A stretch of DNA of 64,000 nt from positions 1 to 64,000 of the forward strand of contig NZ_AQQY01000009.1 of the NCBI RefSeq assembly GCF_000671395.1, written 5' to 3'. The position numbers and the translations under genes are program-made. Each line of letters opens with the position of its first letter. The first letter of the stretch is position 1. Source of the stretch: Actibacterium atlanticum. GTDB lineage: Bacteria > Pseudomonadota > Alphaproteobacteria > Rhodobacterales > Rhodobacteraceae. Under the pieces are notes generated by a model. That model was not told the origin of the DNA and ran no database searches. It worked only from the letters and a program-made list of their open reading frames with translations. Positions 25,704 through 35,335 of this stretch are shown here, in pieces.

Positions 25704-26692
25704 ACATTCTATGGCTACAGTCTGCGGGCTGCGGGGGTTGCACGATGTCAACGCTCTGCGCAGAAAGCCCTAACGTGCTTGAACTGCTGGAAGGCGCGGG
25801 CATTTCCTTTCTGTGGCATCCTTCGCTAAGCCTTGAAACCGGGGCCGAGGTGCGCCGGTTGCTGCAACGGATCGAAAGCGGTGAGCAGGAATTGGATGTC
25901 CTTTGCATCGAAGGCTCGATTGTGCGCGGGCCCAATGGCACAGGCAAATACCACATGTTGGCAGGGACTGGCCGTTCGATGCTGGACTGGACGCAAAGCC
26001 TTGCCCCCAAAGCCCGCCACGTGGTGGCCGTCGGTACCTGCGCGACCTATGGGGGGGTGACCTCATCGGGGGAGAACCCGTCAGATGCCACCGGGGTCCA
26101 GTATGAAGGCTCTCACCGTGGCGCTGCTTTGGCTGCCGATTTTACCAGTAAGTCGGGCCTGCCTGTTGTCAATATCGCGGGCTGCCCAACCCACCCTGAT
26201 TGGGTGACGGAAACCTTGCTGTTGCTGGCGGCGGATGAACTTAGCCTGGACTCTCTGGATGGCTTTGGGCGCCCACGGTTCTATGCGGATCATCTGGTTC
26301 ATCACGCCTGCCCAAAGAACGAGTTCTACGAATACAAGGCCAGCGCGACCAAACTGTCAGAGATCGGCTGCATGATGGAACATCTTGGCTGCATCGGTAC
26401 GCAGGCTGTCGGAGATTGCAATATCCGCACCTGGAATGGCGAAGGCAGCTGCACCCGTGCGGGGTATCCATGCATCAATTGCACCGCGCCGGAGTTCGAA
26501 GAACCGGGGCACCGTTTCACCGAAACCCCCAAGTTCGCGGGCATCCCTGTGGGGTTGCCGTCGGATATGCCCAAAGCATGGTTTATGGCGCTGGCCAGCC
26601 TGTCCAAAGCCGCAACGCCACGGCGGATCGGGGTTAATGCCACCTCGGACCGCGTGACTGTACCCCCAAGCCTGAAAGTCCCAAAATCATGA
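25700..26692 (+). CDS. hupU: Regulatory (H2-sensing) [NiFe] hydrogenase small subunit HupU
   Basis: This 330-aa Fe-S subunit of the cytoplasmic H2 sensor lacks the Tat signal and membrane anchor found in HupS. Proximal cluster cysteines are in LQSAGCGGCTMST at the N-terminus, with further conserved cysteines in GTCATYGG, IAGCPTHPDW, HHACPKNEFY, EIGCMMEHLGC and CTRAGYPCINC. It belongs to the HupU/HoxB group. It overlaps hupT and hupV by 4 bp each. Regulatory hydrogenases of this class have low activity and O2 tolerance and signal to the histidine kinase. Confidence 0.92.
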   Translation: MNILWLQSAGCGGCTMSTLCAESPNVLELLEGAGISFLWHPSLSLETGAEVRRLLQRIESGEQELDVLCIEGSIVRGPNGTGKYHMLAGTGRSMLDWTQSLAPKARHVVAVGTCATYGGVTSSGENPSDATGVQYEGSHRGAALAADFTSKSGLPVVNIAGCPTHPDWVTETLLLLAADELSLDSLDGFGRPRFYADHLVHHACPKNEFYEYKASATKLSEIGCMMEHLGCIGTQAVGDCNIRTWNGEGSCTRAGYPCINCTAPEFEEPGHRFTETPKFAGIPVGLPSDMPKAWFMALASLSKAATPRRIGVNATSDRVTVPPSLKVPKS

Positions 26693-28119
26693 GCGATACC
26701 TCTTTGATCGTCGGTCCGTTCAACCGGGTTGAGGGGGATCTGGAAATCCGCCTTGATGTGGCGGATGGCCGGGTCACGGCCGCCTATGCCAACTCGCCGT
26801 TGTTTCGGGGGTTTGAACGTATTCTGCTGGGCAAGCCCCCGACCGAAGCATTGACCATCACACCGCGTATTTGCGGCATCTGCTCGATAAGCCAGTCCGT
26901 TGCAGCAGCGCGGGCCTTGGCGGATGCCGCGGGGGTGACACCTTCGGTCGAAGGGGAAAAGATCGCCGTTTTGATGCACGCGGTCGAAAACCTCGCCGAT
27001 CACATTACCCATTTCCATCTGTTCTTCATGCCGGATTTCACCCGCCCCATCTATCAGGGGCGCGGCTGGTACAATAAAGCCGTGGAACGGTTTACTGCGA
27101 TGCAAGGCTCGGGTTTGCGCGCGGCCACTGATGCGCGTGCGCGGTTGTTTCACATCGTTGGCCTGCTGGGGGGCAAGTGGCCACACACATTGGCCATTCA
27201 GCCAGGCGGTGCCACCAAAGCGCCCACCAGCCGTGATAAAATCCGTATTGCGACGGATCTGAAAACTTTTCGCAGGTATCTTGAAACACAGCTGTTTGGC
27301 GCGCCGCTGGAGGCATTCGTAAACCTGTCGACTGTCGCCGAACTGGACAGCTGGGCCACCGGTGACGTCGGCTTGTTTTTGCAAATCGCCAACGATCTTG
27401 GCCTGAACGAAGCTGGGCGCGGAGAGGGGCGCTATTTGTCGTTCGGAGCCTACCCAAGTGCTTCGGGGCCGATGTTCAAGCAGGGAACCTGGGCGAACGG
27501 GGCACGAGGCGACTTTGATCCGGCGTTGATCCGCGAAGACCTGAGCCATGCCTGGATGCTGGGCGATACGGCGCATCCAACCCGGGGCCAGACCCTGCCT
27601 GACGAGGACATGGGCGAAGACGGATATAGCTGGTGCAAGGCCCCTCGTTTGAATGATGAGGTTTTCGAAACCGGTGCTTTGGCCCGACAGATCGTTGATG
27701 GTCATCCGCTGGCCGTCGCCTTGGCCCAAGAGGCCAGCGTGCGGGCGCGTATCTTTGGCCGCGTACTCGAAGTTGCACGTACCCAGATCGCGCTGGAACG
27801 CCATGTTGCGCAAATCGATCCCAGCCAAAGTTTCATGGAGCCGGTTGTGATTCCCGACGATGGCGAAGGCAGCGGTTTGGTCGAGGCCGCCCGAGGCGCT
27901 TTGGGGCACTGGGTGCAGTTCAGGGGCGGAGAGATCACCTCGTACCAGATCATCGCGCCCACGACGTGGAACTTTAGCCCGCGTGATTCAAATGGCGTGC
28001 CCGGCCCTGTGGAGGCCGCGTTGGTCGGCGCGCCTGTGGGTGAAGGCGAAGATACGCCCATAAGCGTGCAGCATATCGTACGCAGCTTTGACCCGTGCAT
28101 GGTTTGCACTGTGCACTAA
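26689..28119 (+). CDS. hupV: Regulatory (H2-sensing) [NiFe] hydrogenase large subunit HupV
   Basis: This 476-aa NiFe-site subunit has its two pairs of Ni-ligand cysteines in RICGICS and the C-terminal DPCMVC. The protein ends exactly at DPCMVCTVH, so there is no C-terminal extension to be cleaved by a protease, as is known for the sensor-type enzymes (HupV/HoxC). N-terminal FNRVEGDLEI is the usual large-subunit start. It overlaps hupU by 4 bp and is followed by hypF after 5 bp. Confidence 0.93.
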   Translation: MSDTSLIVGPFNRVEGDLEIRLDVADGRVTAAYANSPLFRGFERILLGKPPTEALTITPRICGICSISQSVAAARALADAAGVTPSVEGEKIAVLMHAVENLADHITHFHLFFMPDFTRPIYQGRGWYNKAVERFTAMQGSGLRAATDARARLFHIVGLLGGKWPHTLAIQPGGATKAPTSRDKIRIATDLKTFRRYLETQLFGAPLEAFVNLSTVAELDSWATGDVGLFLQIANDLGLNEAGRGEGRYLSFGAYPSASGPMFKQGTWANGARGDFDPALIREDLSHAWMLGDTAHPTRGQTLPDEDMGEDGYSWCKAPRLNDEVFETGALARQIVDGHPLAVALAQEASVRARIFGRVLEVARTQIALERHVAQIDPSQSFMEPVVIPDDGEGSGLVEAARGALGHWVQFRGGEITSYQIIAPTTWNFSPRDSNGVPGPVEAALVGAPVGEGEDTPISVQHIVRSFDPCMVCTVH

Positions 28120-28124
28120 CTGGC

Positions 28125-30344
28125 ATGGAACACGGGCAACGAATACGAGTCCGCGGACAGGTGCAGGGCGTGGGGTTCAGGCCTTTCGTCTGGCAGCTGG
28201 CGCAACGATTTGGGTTGCGTGGCCACGTTCTGAACGACCCAGAAGGCGTCTTGATCCTTGCGGTTGGCGAGGCACTGCCGGCCTTCCAAAAGGCGTTGCG
28301 CGCCGAAGCCCCGCCTTTGGCTCGGATTGACCAGATCGAAGCCGAAGCGGTGCAAATTGAACCGGGCGATGGGTTTGAAATTGTTGCTTCGCAAGGGGCT
28401 GGGGCCGAAACGCGGGTCACGCCTGATGCGGCCACATGCCCGGATTGCCTGTCGGACATTCGCGACCCATCTAATCGGCGATACGGCTATGCCTTTGCCA
28501 ATTGCACCCATTGCGGCCCACGGTTCACCATTCTGCGCGCGCTGCCCTATGACCGTGCTCAAACCACCATGGCGCCGTTTGACATGTGCGATGCGTGTCG
28601 CGACGAATATGAAAATCCTGCCGACCGCCGATTTCATGCCCAACCCGTTGCCTGTGCCGACTGTGGTCCTCGGGTGTGGCTGGAACCTGATGGCGGTGAT
28701 CCCATTGCCGGGGCCGCCGCGCGTCTGGCGCAGGGCGAGGTTCTGGCGATCAAAGGATTGGGCGGGTTTCATCTGGCCTGTGATGCGACGAATGCGCAAG
28801 CCGTTGATACATTGCGCAAGCGCAAACACCGCCCGGCCAAGCCATTTGCCCTGATGGCGCGGTTGGGTACCATCCGCCAGTACGCGCAGGTCTCTCCTGA
28901 AGAAGAGGCCTTGCTTCAGGACGCTGCCGCTCCGATTGTCCTGCTAGACAAGGGGGGCGCGGCGCTGCCTGAAACGGTTGCGCCGGGTCAGGCCAGCCTT
29001 GGATGGATGCTGCCGTACACGCCGGTGCATCACCTGTTGCTGGATGCTCTTGACCGCCCCTTGGTGATGACCAGCGGCAACCTGTCGGGTGAGCCGCAAG
29101 TCATAGGGAACGAAGAGGCGCGCCAGAAACTGTCTGGCTTTGCAGACGCCTATCTGATGCATGATCGTGATATTGCCCGCCGTTTGGATGATAGCGTTGA
29201 ACGGATCACACCGCACGGTCCGATGATCCTTCGTCGCGCCCGTGGGCGGGTGCCGGGAACGCTGCCCTTACCTGAAGGGTTTGAAGACGCGCCTCAGGTC
29301 GTCGCCTATGGCGGGCAGATGAAATCGGCGATCTGCCTGATCAAAAACGGGCAGGCGCTGTTGGGCCATCATCTGGGTGAACTGGACGAGGCGCTCACCT
29401 ATGACGCTTTTTTGCAGGCAGATGCCGACTATGCAGATCTGTTTGACCATAGCCCGCGGATGGTGGCCTGTGATCTGCACCCGGATTTCCGCGCCTCGCA
29501 ACATGCGCGCAGCAAGGGATTGCCGGTGATCGAGGTGCAACATCACCATGCCCATCTGGCCGCCTGTTTGGCCGAAAACGGCTGGCCATTGGATGGCGGT
29601 CCGGTGGCTGGGATCATTCTGGATGGGATCGGTCTGGGCGATGATGGCACGGTTTGGGGCGGTGAGATTTTGTTGGGGGATTATCGCGGCTACACACGGC
29701 AGGCATGGCTGAAACCCGCGCCAATGATCGGCGGTGATCGCGCCTCGGCCGAGCCGTGGCGCAACGCTTTGGTGCGGCTCGATCAAGCGGGCCTTTCAGA
29801 TCGGGCAGATGCGCTGTTTGGTGACAAGCCATTGCAGATCGCGCGTCAAGCCGCAGCCAAAGGCGTGAACGCGCCGCTGTCTTCCAGCGCGGGTCGGTTG
29901 TTCGATGCCGTGGCTGCGCTCTGCGGGCTTTGCCCGGATCGCCAGAGCTTCGAAGGCGAGGCCGCGATGCGGCTAGAGGCCTTGGGGCAGGGCACCCAAC
30001 ACGCAGGTTATGATTTCACCGTCGACGGGTCGTGCATTGACCCCGCGCCGATGATCCGTGCGATGTGCGCGGACCTTGATGCCGGGGCGAAGGTCGCGCA
30101 GGTTTCAGCCGCATTTCATACGGGCCTGGCCCGGGCCTTTGCCGCCCCCGCCAAGGCGCTGATCGAAAGCGGTGCGGCGCGGGCCGTGGCACTGTCGGGT
30201 GGGTGTTTTCAGAACGCACGCCTTCTGGCCGAAGTGGTGGACCAGCTGCCTGATGTGCCGGTTCTGCTGCACACCCACACCCCTGCCAACGATGGCGGGC
30301 TGGCTTTGGGACAAGCCGTGATCGCGGCGGCCCTGGCCCGGTAA
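28125..30344 (+). CDS. hypF: Carbamoyltransferase HypF
   Basis: This 739-aa enzyme makes the carbamoyl precursor of the CN- ligands of the NiFe site and passes it to the HypE C-terminal cysteine. Domains in order are acylphosphatase (RVRGQVQGVGFRPFVW, residues about 6-21), two zinc-finger repeats with CPDC/CTHC and CDAC/CADC pairs (about 110-185), a YrdC/Sua5-type domain (KGLGGFHLACDA, KHRPAKPFALM) and a Kae1-like domain with QHHHAHLAACLAE. The ATG at 28125 is preferred; a GTG at 28095 lies inside hupV. It is placed with the sensor genes rather than with hypABCDE. Confidence 0.94.
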   Translation: MEHGQRIRVRGQVQGVGFRPFVWQLAQRFGLRGHVLNDPEGVLILAVGEALPAFQKALRAEAPPLARIDQIEAEAVQIEPGDGFEIVASQGAGAETRVTPDAATCPDCLSDIRDPSNRRYGYAFANCTHCGPRFTILRALPYDRAQTTMAPFDMCDACRDEYENPADRRFHAQPVACADCGPRVWLEPDGGDPIAGAAARLAQGEVLAIKGLGGFHLACDATNAQAVDTLRKRKHRPAKPFALMARLGTIRQYAQVSPEEEALLQDAAAPIVLLDKGGAALPETVAPGQASLGWMLPYTPVHHLLLDALDRPLVMTSGNLSGEPQVIGNEEARQKLSGFADAYLMHDRDIARRLDDSVERITPHGPMILRRARGRVPGTLPLPEGFEDAPQVVAYGGQMKSAICLIKNGQALLGHHLGELDEALTYDAFLQADADYADLFDHSPRMVACDLHPDFRASQHARSKGLPVIEVQHHHAHLAACLAENGWPLDGGPVAGIILDGIGLGDDGTVWGGEILLGDYRGYTRQAWLKPAPMIGGDRASAEPWRNALVRLDQAGLSDRADALFGDKPLQIARQAAAKGVNAPLSSSAGRLFDAVAALCGLCPDRQSFEGEAAMRLEALGQGTQHAGYDFTVDGSCIDPAPMIRAMCADLDAGAKVAQVSAAFHTGLARAFAAPAKALIESGAARAVALSGGCFQNARLLAEVVDQLPDVPVLLHTHTPANDGGLALGQAVIAAALAR

Positions 30345-30567
30345 GCGGCTGACCGGCAGGTTGAAAACCCGGTTATCGCCCTCTCAGCTGCAGATGCGGA
30401 AATCTGTGCGACAATCTTCATAAGTACCTGATTAAAATCACATTAATTAATTCCACCCGACGCTCGGCTTTCTTTTTTACTGCCCCGCCCCAACCCGTCA
30501 TTTTGAAGCTGAGGGAATGTATGCATTTGCATTCCGACAGAATCAGACGCGCTAGGGAGGGCCAGCT
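30345..30567 (+). promoter_or_regulatory. hupSLC promoter region with IHF site and candidate HupR box
   Basis: This 223-bp region separates hypF from hupS. A perfect match to the IHF consensus WATCARNNNNTTR lies on the minus strand at 30421-30433 (AATCAGGTACTTA). Just upstream, CTG-TGCGA-CAA (30404-30414) differs by one base from the TTG-N5-CAA motif reported for HupR in Rhodobacter capsulatus. This order fits the known HupR-IHF activation of a sigma70 hupS promoter. A dyad ggaatg/cattcc spans 30514-30535, near the expected 5' leader. AGGGAGGG (30554-30561) is the ribosome-binding site. Binding of either protein is inferred. Confidence 0.55.
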
Positions 30568-31656
30568 TTGAGCCAGATAGAAACCTTTTACGACGTCATG
30601 CGGCGACAGGGGATTACCCGACGCAGCTTCATGAAGTACTGCTCGCTGACGGCAGCGGCGCTGGGCCTGTCGCCCAGTTTTGTGCCTAAGATTGCTCATG
30701 CAATGGAAACCAAGCCCCGTACGCCAGTGATCTGGGTGCACGGGCTGGAATGCACCTGCTGTTCCGAAAGCTTCATCCGCTCGGCCCACCCGCTTGCCAA
30801 GGATGTGGTGTTGTCGATGATCTCGTTGGATTACGACGACACGCTGATGGCCGCTGCTGGCCACGCCGCCGAAGCCGCCTTTGAGGAAACAATCCAGAAG
30901 TACAAAGGCAACTACATTCTGGCGGTCGAAGGCAACCCGCCGCTGAATGAAGACGGCATGTTCTGTATCTCGGGTGGTAAACCCTTTGTCGAGAAGCTGA
31001 AACACGCCGCCAAGGATGCTAAAGCTGTGATCAGCTGGGGCGCTTGTGCGTCTTATGGTTGTGTACAGGCCGCCAAGCCGAACCCGACGCAGGCAACACC
31101 GGTTCACAAGGTGATCACCGATAAGCCAATCATCAAAGTGCCCGGTTGCCCGCCGATCGCCGAGGTTATGACCGGCGTGATCACCTATATGCTGACCTTT
31201 GATCGCATGCCCGAGCTGGACCGTCAGGGTCGCCCAGCCATGTTCTATGGCCAGCGTATCCACGACAAATGCTATCGCCGCCCGCATTTTGATGCCGGTC
31301 AGTTTGTCGAAGCCTGGGACGATGAAAACGCCCGCAAAGGTTACTGCCTGTACAAAATGGGCTGTAAGGGTCCGACCACCTATAACGCGTGTTCAACCAT
31401 GCGTTGGAACGACGGTGTCAGCTTTCCGATCCAATCGGGCCACGGCTGTATTGGCTGTTCCGAAGACGGATTCTGGGATCAGGGCAGCTTCTATGATCGC
31501 GTGACCGATCTGACCCAGTTTGGTGTTGAAGCCAACGCCGACAAGATTGGCCTGACCGCCGCAGGTGCCGTCGGTGCAGGTGTTGCAGCCCACGCGGCAA
31601 TCACCGCGCTGAAGGCAGCGCAGAAGAAAACTCAATCCACGAAAGAGGAGGCCTGA
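30568..31656 (+). CDS. hupS: Uptake [NiFe] hydrogenase small subunit HupS (HupA)
   Basis: This 362-aa periplasm-facing Fe-S subunit oxidises H2 together with HupL. The twin-arginine signal is TRRSFMK (about residues 17-23), with probable cleavage after AHA at about 45. Cluster cysteines include [23 protein letters not shown] and [10 protein letters not shown] hydrophobic C-terminal segment ([19 protein letters not shown]) anchors it in the membrane. The start is TTG at 30568, 6 nt after AGGGAGGG, giving the Rhodobacter-like N-terminus [16 protein letters not shown]. hupL follows after 3 bp. Confidence 0.96.
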   Translation: MSQIETFYDVMRRQGITRRSFMKYCSLTAAALGLSPSFVPKIAHAMETKPRTPVIWVHGLECTCCSESFIRSAHPLAKDVVLSMISLDYDDTLMAAAGHAAEAAFEETIQKYKGNYILAVEGNPPLNEDGMFCISGGKPFVEKLKHAAKDAKAVISWGACASYGCVQAAKPNPTQATPVHKVITDKPIIKVPGCPPIAEVMTGVITYMLTFDRMPELDRQGRPAMFYGQRIHDKCYRRPHFDAGQFVEAWDDENARKGYCLYKMGCKGPTTYNACSTMRWNDGVSFPIQSGHGCIGCSEDGFWDQGSFYDRVTDLTQFGVEANADKIGLTAAGAVGAGVAAHAAITALKAAQKKTQSTKEEA

Positions 31657-31659
31657 TAG

Positions 31660-33450
31660 ATGGTAACGACTCCGAACGGTTTCGACCTCGACAATACCGG
31701 CCGCCGCATCGTGGTGGACCCGGTCACCCGGATCGAAGGCCACATGCGTTGCGAAGTAAACGTGGACGATGAAGGTGTGATCCGTAACGCCGTTTCCACG
31801 GGCACAATGTGGCGTGGTCTGGAGGTGATCCTGAAAGGCCGTGATCCCCGCGATGCTTGGGCTTTCACCGAACGCATCTGCGGTGTTTGCACCGGCACCC
31901 ACGCTCTGACCTCGGTTCGTGCGGTGGAAGATGCGCTTGGGATCACCATCCCCGACAACGCCAACTCCATCCGCAACATGATGCAGCTGAACCTGGAAAT
32001 CCACGACCACGTCGTGCACTTCTATCACCTGCATGCACTGGATTGGGTGAACCCGATCAACGCGCTGCGCGCTGATCCCAAGGCGACGTCAGAACTGCAA
32101 CAAGCGGTATCGCCGGCACACCCGCTGTCTTCGCCCGGCTATTTCCGGGACGTGCAGAACCGCCTGAAGAAGTTCGTCGAAAGTGGCCAGCTGGGCCTGT
32201 TCAAGAACGGCTATTGGGACAACCCGGCCTATAAACTGCCTCCCGAGGCAGACCTGATGGCCACCACCCACTATTTGGAAGCGTTGGACCTGCAAAAAGA
32301 GATCGTGAAAGTTCACACGATCTTTGGCGGTAAGAACCCGCACCCCAACTGGCTGGTGGGCGGCGTTCCGTGCCCGATCAACATGCACTCCACCGGTGCC
32401 GTCGGTGCCATCAACATGGAGCGTCTGAACCTTGTCAGCTCGATCATCGACAAGTGTGACGAGTTCAACCGGAATGTGTATATCCCGGACGTCAAAGCCA
32501 TCGGTGGGTTCTACCGCAACTGGCTCTATGGGGGCGGTCTGTCTTCGAAAGCCTGCCTGGCCTATGGGGACATTCCCGAGAACCCGAATGACTTCTCGCC
32601 CGAGCAGCTGTATCTGCCGCGTGGCGCGATCATTAACGGAAACCTGAACGAAGTTCATGACGTTGATCCGCGCGACCCAGAACAGGTGCAAGAGTTCGTC
32701 GATCACTCGTGGTATTCTTACGGTGAATCCGGCAAAGGCCTGCACCCTTGGGATGGTGTGACCGAACCCAACTATGAGCTGGGTCCGAATGCCAAAGGCA
32801 CCAAGACCAACATCAAACAGTTGGATGAAGAGGGCAAATATTCGTGGATCAAAGCGCCGCGCTGGCGCGGCAATGCCATGGAAGTTGGCCCGCTGGCCCG
32901 CTACATCGTGGGCTATGCCAAGGGTCACGAGGACATCAAAGATCAGGTCGACGGCTTCCTGCGCGACATGGATCTGCCGGTGGATGCGCTGTTCTCGACC
33001 TTGGGTCGCACTGCGGCGCGGGCGCTGGAATCTGAATATTGTGGACGCTTGCAGAAGTACTTCTTCAACAAGCTGATGACCAATATCAAAAACGGCGACG
33101 AAAGCACCGCGAACATCGAAAAGTGGGATCCCAGCACCTGGCCCAAAGAGGCCAAAGGCGTTGGCATGACCGAGGCCCCGCGTGGGGCGTTGGGCCACTG
33201 GATCAAGATCAAGGATGGCCGGATTGAGAACTACCAATGTGTGGTTCCCACCACCTGGAACGGCTCTCCGCGTGATACGCAGGGCAACATTGGCGCGTTT
33301 GAGGCAAGCTTGATGAACACTCCGATGGAGCGTCCTGATGAGCCGGTCGAGATTTTGCGTACCCTGCACAGTTTCGACCCTTGTCTGGCGTGTTCGACCC
33401 ACGTGATGTCGCCCGATGGCGAAGAACTGACCGAAGTCAAAGTGCGTTAA
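31660..33450 (+). CDS. hupL: Uptake [NiFe] hydrogenase large subunit HupL (HupB)
   Basis: This 596-aa catalytic subunit carries the NiFe(CN)2CO site. Nickel-ligand cysteines lie in RICGVC (about residues 69-74) and the C-terminal DPCLACSTH. Fifteen residues ([15 protein letters not shown]) follow the His and should be cut off by HupD after nickel insertion, unlike HupV, which has no such tail. GAGGAGG provides a strong ribosome-binding site. It lacks a signal of its own and is exported with HupS by the Tat system. Confidence 0.97.
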   Translation: MVTTPNGFDLDNTGRRIVVDPVTRIEGHMRCEVNVDDEGVIRNAVSTGTMWRGLEVILKGRDPRDAWAFTERICGVCTGTHALTSVRAVEDALGITIPDNANSIRNMMQLNLEIHDHVVHFYHLHALDWVNPINALRADPKATSELQQAVSPAHPLSSPGYFRDVQNRLKKFVESGQLGLFKNGYWDNPAYKLPPEADLMATTHYLEALDLQKEIVKVHTIFGGKNPHPNWLVGGVPCPINMHSTGAVGAINMERLNLVSSIIDKCDEFNRNVYIPDVKAIGGFYRNWLYGGGLSSKACLAYGDIPENPNDFSPEQLYLPRGAIINGNLNEVHDVDPRDPEQVQEFVDHSWYSYGESGKGLHPWDGVTEPNYELGPNAKGTKTNIKQLDEEGKYSWIKAPRWRGNAMEVGPLARYIVGYAKGHEDIKDQVDGFLRDMDLPVDALFSTLGRTAARALESEYCGRLQKYFFNKLMTNIKNGDESTANIEKWDPSTWPKEAKGVGMTEAPRGALGHWIKIKDGRIENYQCVVPTTWNGSPRDTQGNIGAFEASLMNTPMERPDEPVEILRTLHSFDPCLACSTHVMSPDGEELTEVKVR

Positions 33451-33462
33451 GGAGGAAACGAC

Positions 33463-33663
33463 ATGAAGAAACTACTTATCGCTTATTTTGCTACTGCCAC
33501 TGCGGCTCTGGCCCATCCGGGCCATGACGCGGCCGTTGTTGAAGGTCAGGCCCATTGGCTGACGCAACCCGACCACATTGTTGTGGTCGGTCTGTCAGCG
33601 GCGTTGGTATCGCTGGCGGGGATTCGTTGGTCGGTGCGCCGGATGCGCGCCCTGCGCGAGTAA
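33463..33663 (+). CDS. Miniature HupE/UreJ-like membrane protein (66 aa)
   Basis: A strong AAGGAGG site supports the ATG at 33463. The 66-aa product has a signal peptide (residues 1-17, cleavage expected after ALA), a mature N-terminus HPGHD, then His31-x5-Asp37-His38 (HWLTQPDH), one hydrophobic helix (about 39-55) and a basic tail ending RRMRALRE. HPGH after the signal peptide and the HX5DH motif on the first helix are hallmarks of HupE/UreJ nickel permeases, which are normally about 190-200 aa with six or more helices. Here only the first helix is present and no rest of hupE follows. It sits between hupL and hupC with 12 and 10 bp gaps. Function is unknown; nickel binding at the membrane is inferred. 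Confidence 0.8.
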   Translation: MKKLLIAYFATATAALAHPGHDAAVVEGQAHWLTQPDHIVVVGLSAALVSLAGIRWSVRRMRALRE

Positions 33664-33673
33664 GGAGGGTGCC

Positions 33674-34447
33674 ATGAGCGACCAAGTCACTTCTGCCCCC
33701 TCTGCCGATCCCTCGGATGCGCCTCAGGTCCTGACCGGTGACGCAACCGCCGAAGATCTCGGGTCTCTGCGTCGTCGCACCTCGGTCTACGTATACGAAG
33801 CCCCTGTGCGGCTTTGGCACTGGATTAACGCGGCTGCTATTCTGGTCCTGTGTATCACAGGGTGGTTCATCGGCTCTCCGCCGCCATCCATGCAGATCGC
33901 CGAGGCAACACATCAGTTTGTGTTCGGCTACATCCGATTTGCCCACTTCGCGGCGGGAATGATCCTGACCGTTGGGTTCTTCGGGCGCATGTACTGGGCT
34001 TTGGTGGGCAATCATCACTCGAAGCAGCTGTTCATGTTGCCCCTGTGGGACAAACACTGGTGGAGCGAGGTGTTCTTTGAACTGCGCTGGTATCTGTTCA
34101 TGGAGTCCGAGCCCAAGAAATACGTGGGCCATAACCCCTTGGCGCAGGCGGCGATGTTCATTGCCATGACGCTGGGCCTGCCGTTCATGATCCTGACTGG
34201 CTTTGCGCTCTACTCGGAAGGCGCGGGACAGGGCAGTTTCTATGACACGATGTTTGGCTGGGTGCTGACCTGGGTGGGCAACAGTCAGGCGGTACACTCC
34301 CTGCATCATATCGGGATGTGGGTGATCGTGCTGTTCATGATCGTGCACATCTATCTGGCGATCCGCGAGGACATCATGAGCCGTCAGTCGATGGTATCGA
34401 CGATGATTTCCGGGCACCGGAGCTTCAAAGACGACCGGCCCGATTAA
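33674..34447 (+). CDS. hupC: Hydrogenase b-type cytochrome subunit HupC
   Basis: This 257-aa four-helix membrane di-haem cytochrome b anchors HupSL and passes electrons to the quinone pool. It has VRLWHWINAAAILVLCITGWFIG (helix I with haem-ligand His), a second helix after RFAHF, and the final HSLHHIGMWVIVLFMIVHIYLAIREDIM segment with the paired ligands. The start at 33674 has AAGGAGGG 6 nt upstream; upstream codons to 33578 lie inside the mini-HupE gene. An unusually long (about 40 aa) acidic N-terminal tail precedes helix I. A terminator follows at 34468. Confidence 0.95.
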   Translation: MSDQVTSAPSADPSDAPQVLTGDATAEDLGSLRRRTSVYVYEAPVRLWHWINAAAILVLCITGWFIGSPPPSMQIAEATHQFVFGYIRFAHFAAGMILTVGFFGRMYWALVGNHHSKQLFMLPLWDKHWWSEVFFELRWYLFMESEPKKYVGHNPLAQAAMFIAMTLGLPFMILTGFALYSEGAGQGSFYDTMFGWVLTWVGNSQAVHSLHHIGMWVIVLFMIVHIYLAIREDIMSRQSMVSTMISGHRSFKDDRPD

Positions 34448-34467
34448 GCGACAGTCAGTACGAATCG

Positions 34468-34497
34468 AAAGGGCGGAGCTGGGCTCCGCCCTTTTTT
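34468..34497 (+). terminator. Rho-independent terminator after hupC
   Basis: gggcggag (34471-34478) pairs with ctccgccc (34484-34491) across a 5-nt loop and is followed by six T (34492-34497). It ends the hupSLC transcript and separates it from hupD. Confidence 0.9.
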
Positions 34498-34726
34498 ATT
34501 GGAAGAAAAGATTACGATTGTTCGAAAAACCGGATACTAATTAACCGTGCGACAAGTTGTTCATAGGGCTGAAATTCGTTAATTATTGTTAAAATACTGG
34601 GACTTGCACGGTATACAGCGGAATGCGGTTAAAGTGGTTTTGTGGCCGCCTCCTGCAGATTAGCTTCCAAAGATAGAAAAAATGGAAAGTAAGCAGCCAG
34701 CTTTTTAGGTTTGGGAGGGCCGGAAA
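34498..34726 (+). promoter_or_regulatory. AT-rich promoter region before hupD
   Basis: This 229-bp gap is notably AT-rich and must hold the promoter of hupD and the maturation operon. It contains ACAA-G-TTGT (34552-34560) and, at 34547-34555, gtgcgacaa, the same 9 bases found beside the candidate HupR box upstream of hupS (30406-30414). A possible -35 ttgcac near 34604 lacks a convincing -10. GGGAGGG (34711-34717) is the ribosome-binding site for hupD. No regulator site can be claimed with confidence. Confidence 0.4.
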
Positions 34727-35335
34727 ATGCCAGCGCAAGTGCTCATATTAGGAATTGGGAACGTCCTGTGGGCGGATGAAGGTTTCGGCGTTCGTTGCGT
34801 CGAGACAATGGCCTCCAAATATGCCTTCGACGACAACGTACGCCTTTTGGATGGCGGCACGCAGGGTCTCTATCTGCTGCCGTTTCTGGAAGAAGCCGAT
34901 ACGCTGATCGTCTTTGATGCAGTGGACTACGGGCTAGAACCCGGCACCATGAAAATCGTCGAAAACGAAGACGTGCCCCAGTTCATGGGCGCGAAGAAAA
35001 TGAGCCTGCATCAGACGGGCTTTCAGGACGTCATCGCCACCGCACAGTTGATGGGCTATTGCCCCGAAACCCTCCTGTTGATCGGCTGCCAACCTGTCGA
35101 GTTGGAAGATTACGGCGGGGGGCTGCGGGATACCGTGGCTGCGCAGATTGATCCCGCGATCCAGATTGCGATGGATCATCTTAAGCGCTGGGGCATCGAA
35201 GCGCGTCCCGGCCAAAGCGACCAGAGCCTGCTGGCTGATGCCTCGATCCTGCGGGATGCCTACGAAGAGGGGCGCCCTGACGCCGATGCGGCCTGCCGCA
35301 CCGGGGATGATCGTTTCTTTCCGGTGGCTGACTGA
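34727..35335 (+). CDS. hupD: Hydrogenase maturation endopeptidase HupD
   Basis: This 202-aa protease removes the C-terminal peptide of HupL after nickel insertion. It has the HycI/HybD-fold landmarks [17 protein letters not shown] (metal-ligand Glu), IVFDAVDYG (Asp) and [10 protein letters not shown] (His), the three residues that read out nickel. It is cytoplasmic. Its TGA overlaps the ATG of hupF by one base. Confidence 0.94.
   Translation: MPAQVLILGIGNVLWADEGFGVRCVETMASKYAFDDNVRLLDGGTQGLYLLPFLEEADTLIVFDAVDYGLEPGTMKIVENEDVPQFMGAKKMSLHQTGFQDVIATAQLMGYCPETLLLIGCQPVELEDYGGGLRDTVAAQIDPAIQIAMDHLKRWGIEARPGQSDQSLLADASILRDAYEEGRPDADAACRTGDDRFFPVAD

Noticed and set aside
26326-27909. 527-aa minus-strand ORF
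   Set aside because: Entirely antisense to hupU/hupV, whose motifs are unmistakable; it is a GC-bias shadow.
32089-33402. 437-aa minus-strand ORF
   Set aside because: Entirely antisense to hupL with no recognisable domain.
34498-34726. sigma54 or FNR site before hupD
   Set aside because: No TGGCAC-N5-TTGCW or TTGAT-N4-ATCAA match; tgggacttgcac near 34600 lacks the required spacing.
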